Origin: Stutzerimonas stutzeri
Lineage (GTDB): Bacteria; Pseudomonadota; Gammaproteobacteria; Pseudomonadales; Pseudomonadaceae
Length of the DNA stretch: 64,000 bases
Assembly: GCF_018138085.1 (NCBI RefSeq)
Contig: NZ_CP073105.1
Coordinates: 3,720,001 to 3,784,000 of the forward strand
Reading direction: 5' to 3'
The notes beneath the pieces were generated by a model. The model was given only the letters and a program-made list of their open reading frames with translations. It did no database searches and was not told where the DNA came from. Shown one piece after another: positions 62,762-64,000 of this stretch. Position 1 is the first letter of the stretch. Every line of letters starts with the position of its first letter. The translations under genes were made by a program, and so were the position numbers.

Positions 62762-64000
62762 TCACACACAAACTTCAGTGACTGCATTCGCCAGCTCTTC
62801 GGCGTAGGAACGGACCTGCTCCTCGTCATCACCCTCGACCATGACTCGCACCAGGGGCTCTGTACCCGACTTGCGCAACAGGACGCGGCCACGGCCGGCC
62901 ATGCGCCCTGTGACGCTGTCACAGACCGCCTGGACCTGCGGGTGAGAAATGGGGTCTCGATCGCCAGCGAAACGCACGTTGATCAGGACCTGTGGACACT
63001 TTTTCCAAACCAGGCGCTCCTGCGCCAGGCTGTGACCGCGCCGCCTCAACGCAAGTACCACCTGCAGCGCCGCGATAATCGCGTCACCTGTCGAAACATG
63101 CTGCGCGCAGACGATGTGCCCGGAATTCTCACCCCCGAGCACCCAGTCACGCTCAAGCATTTCGGCCATCACATAGCGGTCGCCGACCTTGGCCCGAACG
63201 AATGGAATGTCGCGGTCCTTCAAGGCCAGCTCGAGCCCCAGATTGCTCATCAGCGTGCCGACCACGCCACCCGTCAGGCGGCCACGATCCTGAAGATCGG
63301 TCGCGATGATATAGAGCAGCTCGTCGCCATCGACCTGGGCACCGGTATGGTCGACCATCATGACGCGATCGCCATCGCCGTCGAAGGCGATCCCGAGATC
63401 AGCCCCCTGCTCGACCACTGCCTTTTGCAACTGCGCCACGTGCGTCGAACCGACCTCGGCATTGATATTCAAGCCATCCGGCTGCGCCGCGGTCACCACC
63501 ACCTCAGCGCCAAGCTCGCGGAAGACACTGGGCGCCACCTTGTAGGTTGCGCCATGAGCGCAATCGAGCACGATTTTCATACCAGAGAAGTCGGTGCTGG
63601 TGGGCACACTGCTTTTGCAGAATTCGATGTAGCGCCCAGCGGCATCGTTGATCCGCGAAGCCTTGCCCAGCTTCGCCGATTCCACGACCGTCATTGGCGT
63701 ATCCAGCAACTCTTCGATCATCAGCTCAACCTCGTCCGGCAGCTTCGTACCCCGCCCGGAAAAGAACTTGATGCCGTTGTCATAATGAGGATTGTGCGAA
63801 GCGCTGATCACGATCCCTGCGTCGGCATGGAAGGTTCGAGTCAGATAGGCCACCGCAGGTGTAGGCATGGGCCCAAGCAGCAACACGTCCGCACCGGCCG
63901 CCGAAAGCCCCGCCTGCAGCGCCGACTCGAACATGTATCCGGAGATACGAGTGTCCTTACCGATCAGGATCCGGCACTTGCCGTGCTTGCGAAAAGCCAT
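62762..64000 (-). CDS. glmM: phosphoglucosamine mutase, 5' end cut by window
   Basis: The last 412 residues of GlmM, which converts glucosamine 6-phosphate to 1-phosphate for cell-wall precursors. The phosphoserine motif VISASHNPH is present, as are the Mg-binding [12 protein letters not shown] and the substrate-specificity GGENSGHI. Full-length GlmM has about 445 residues, so roughly 33 N-terminal residues lie beyond the right edge; the internal Met at 63998 is not the true start. folP normally lies upstream. Confidence 0.96.
   Translation of the reverse strand: MAFRKHGKCRILIGKDTRISGYMFESALQAGLSAAGADVLLLGPMPTPAVAYLTRTFHADAGIVISASHNPHYDNGIKFFSGRGTKLPDEVELMIEELLDTPMTVVESAKLGKASRINDAAGRYIEFCKSSVPTSTDFSGMKIVLDCAHGATYKVAPSVFRELGAEVVVTAAQPDGLNINAEVGSTHVAQLQKAVVEQGADLGIAFDGDGDRVMMVDHTGAQVDGDELLYIIATDLQDRGRLTGGVVGTLMSNLGLELALKDRDIPFVRAKVGDRYVMAEMLERDWVLGGENSGHIVCAQHVSTGDAIIAALQVVLALRRRGHSLAQERLVWKKCPQVLINVRFAGDRDPISHPQVQAVCDSVTGRMAGRGRVLLRKSGTEPLVRVMVEGDDEEQVRSYAEELANAVTEVCV

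Overview
The window is core chromosome of a GC-rich gammaproteobacterium of the family Pseudomonadaceae. The gene order dksA-gluQ-cbrX-cbrA-cbrB-crcZ-pcnB-folK-panBCD-pgi and the block glmM-tpiA-secG-tRNA(Leu)-tRNA(fMet)-rimP-nusA-infB-rbfA-truB-rpsO-pnp are both typical of Pseudomonas. Gene content fits the P. stutzeri group (Stutzerimonas), but the sequence alone does not settle the species. I see no insertion sequence, integrase, phage gene or CRISPR array.

Layout. 0-5 kb: a Mn2+ riboswitch (cut by the left edge) and the GDT1-type exporter it should control, then a SnoaL-like protein, an M48 lipoprotein protease, an SRAP-domain protein, two small conserved genes and a PlsC-like acyltransferase. 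5.4-12 kb: a DUF1329 protein, YajG lipoprotein, malate:quinone oxidoreductase, a PA4642-family protein and a SulP transporter. 12-13 kb: an SDR dehydrogenase. 13.1-21.7 kb: a minus-strand chemosensory operon (mcp-cheY-STAS-cheA-mcp-cheW-cheR-cheD-cheB). Divergent from it, across phased CTAGG repeats, is a NarL-type kinase/regulator pair. 24-25.7 kb: a LOG-family gene flanked by four copies of a 38-bp element built around perfect DnaA boxes. 25.7-29.4 kb: DUF2726, DUF5924, MgtC-like and sugar-dehydrogenase-like genes. 29.5-31.4 kb: sfsA and an aminotransferase, divergent from dksA.

31.5-44.7 kb holds the CbrAB/CrcZ carbon-catabolite control locus followed by polyA polymerase, folate, pantothenate and glycolytic genes. 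The CrcZ gene shows a -24/-12 promoter, an upstream TGTTAC/GTAACA palindrome, repeated CA-rich Hfq motifs and a terminal hairpin. 44.8-52.2 kb: an MpaB-like protein, thiolase, RlmI-like methyltransferase, a large DUF748 protein coupled to two tandem DUF2845 proteins, and a BON-domain protein. 52.5-64 kb, all on the minus strand, is translation, transcription and RNA-decay housekeeping with two tRNAs; glmM runs off the right edge.

The points most worth a second look are the four-copy DnaA-box element around 24.2-25.5 kb, a pair of MshEN-type (c-di-GMP-binding-like) 24-residue motifs inside CheA, the helically phased CCTAGGGTGT repeat between the chemosensory operon and the kinase, and an SRAP protein lacking two of the usual catalytic residues.
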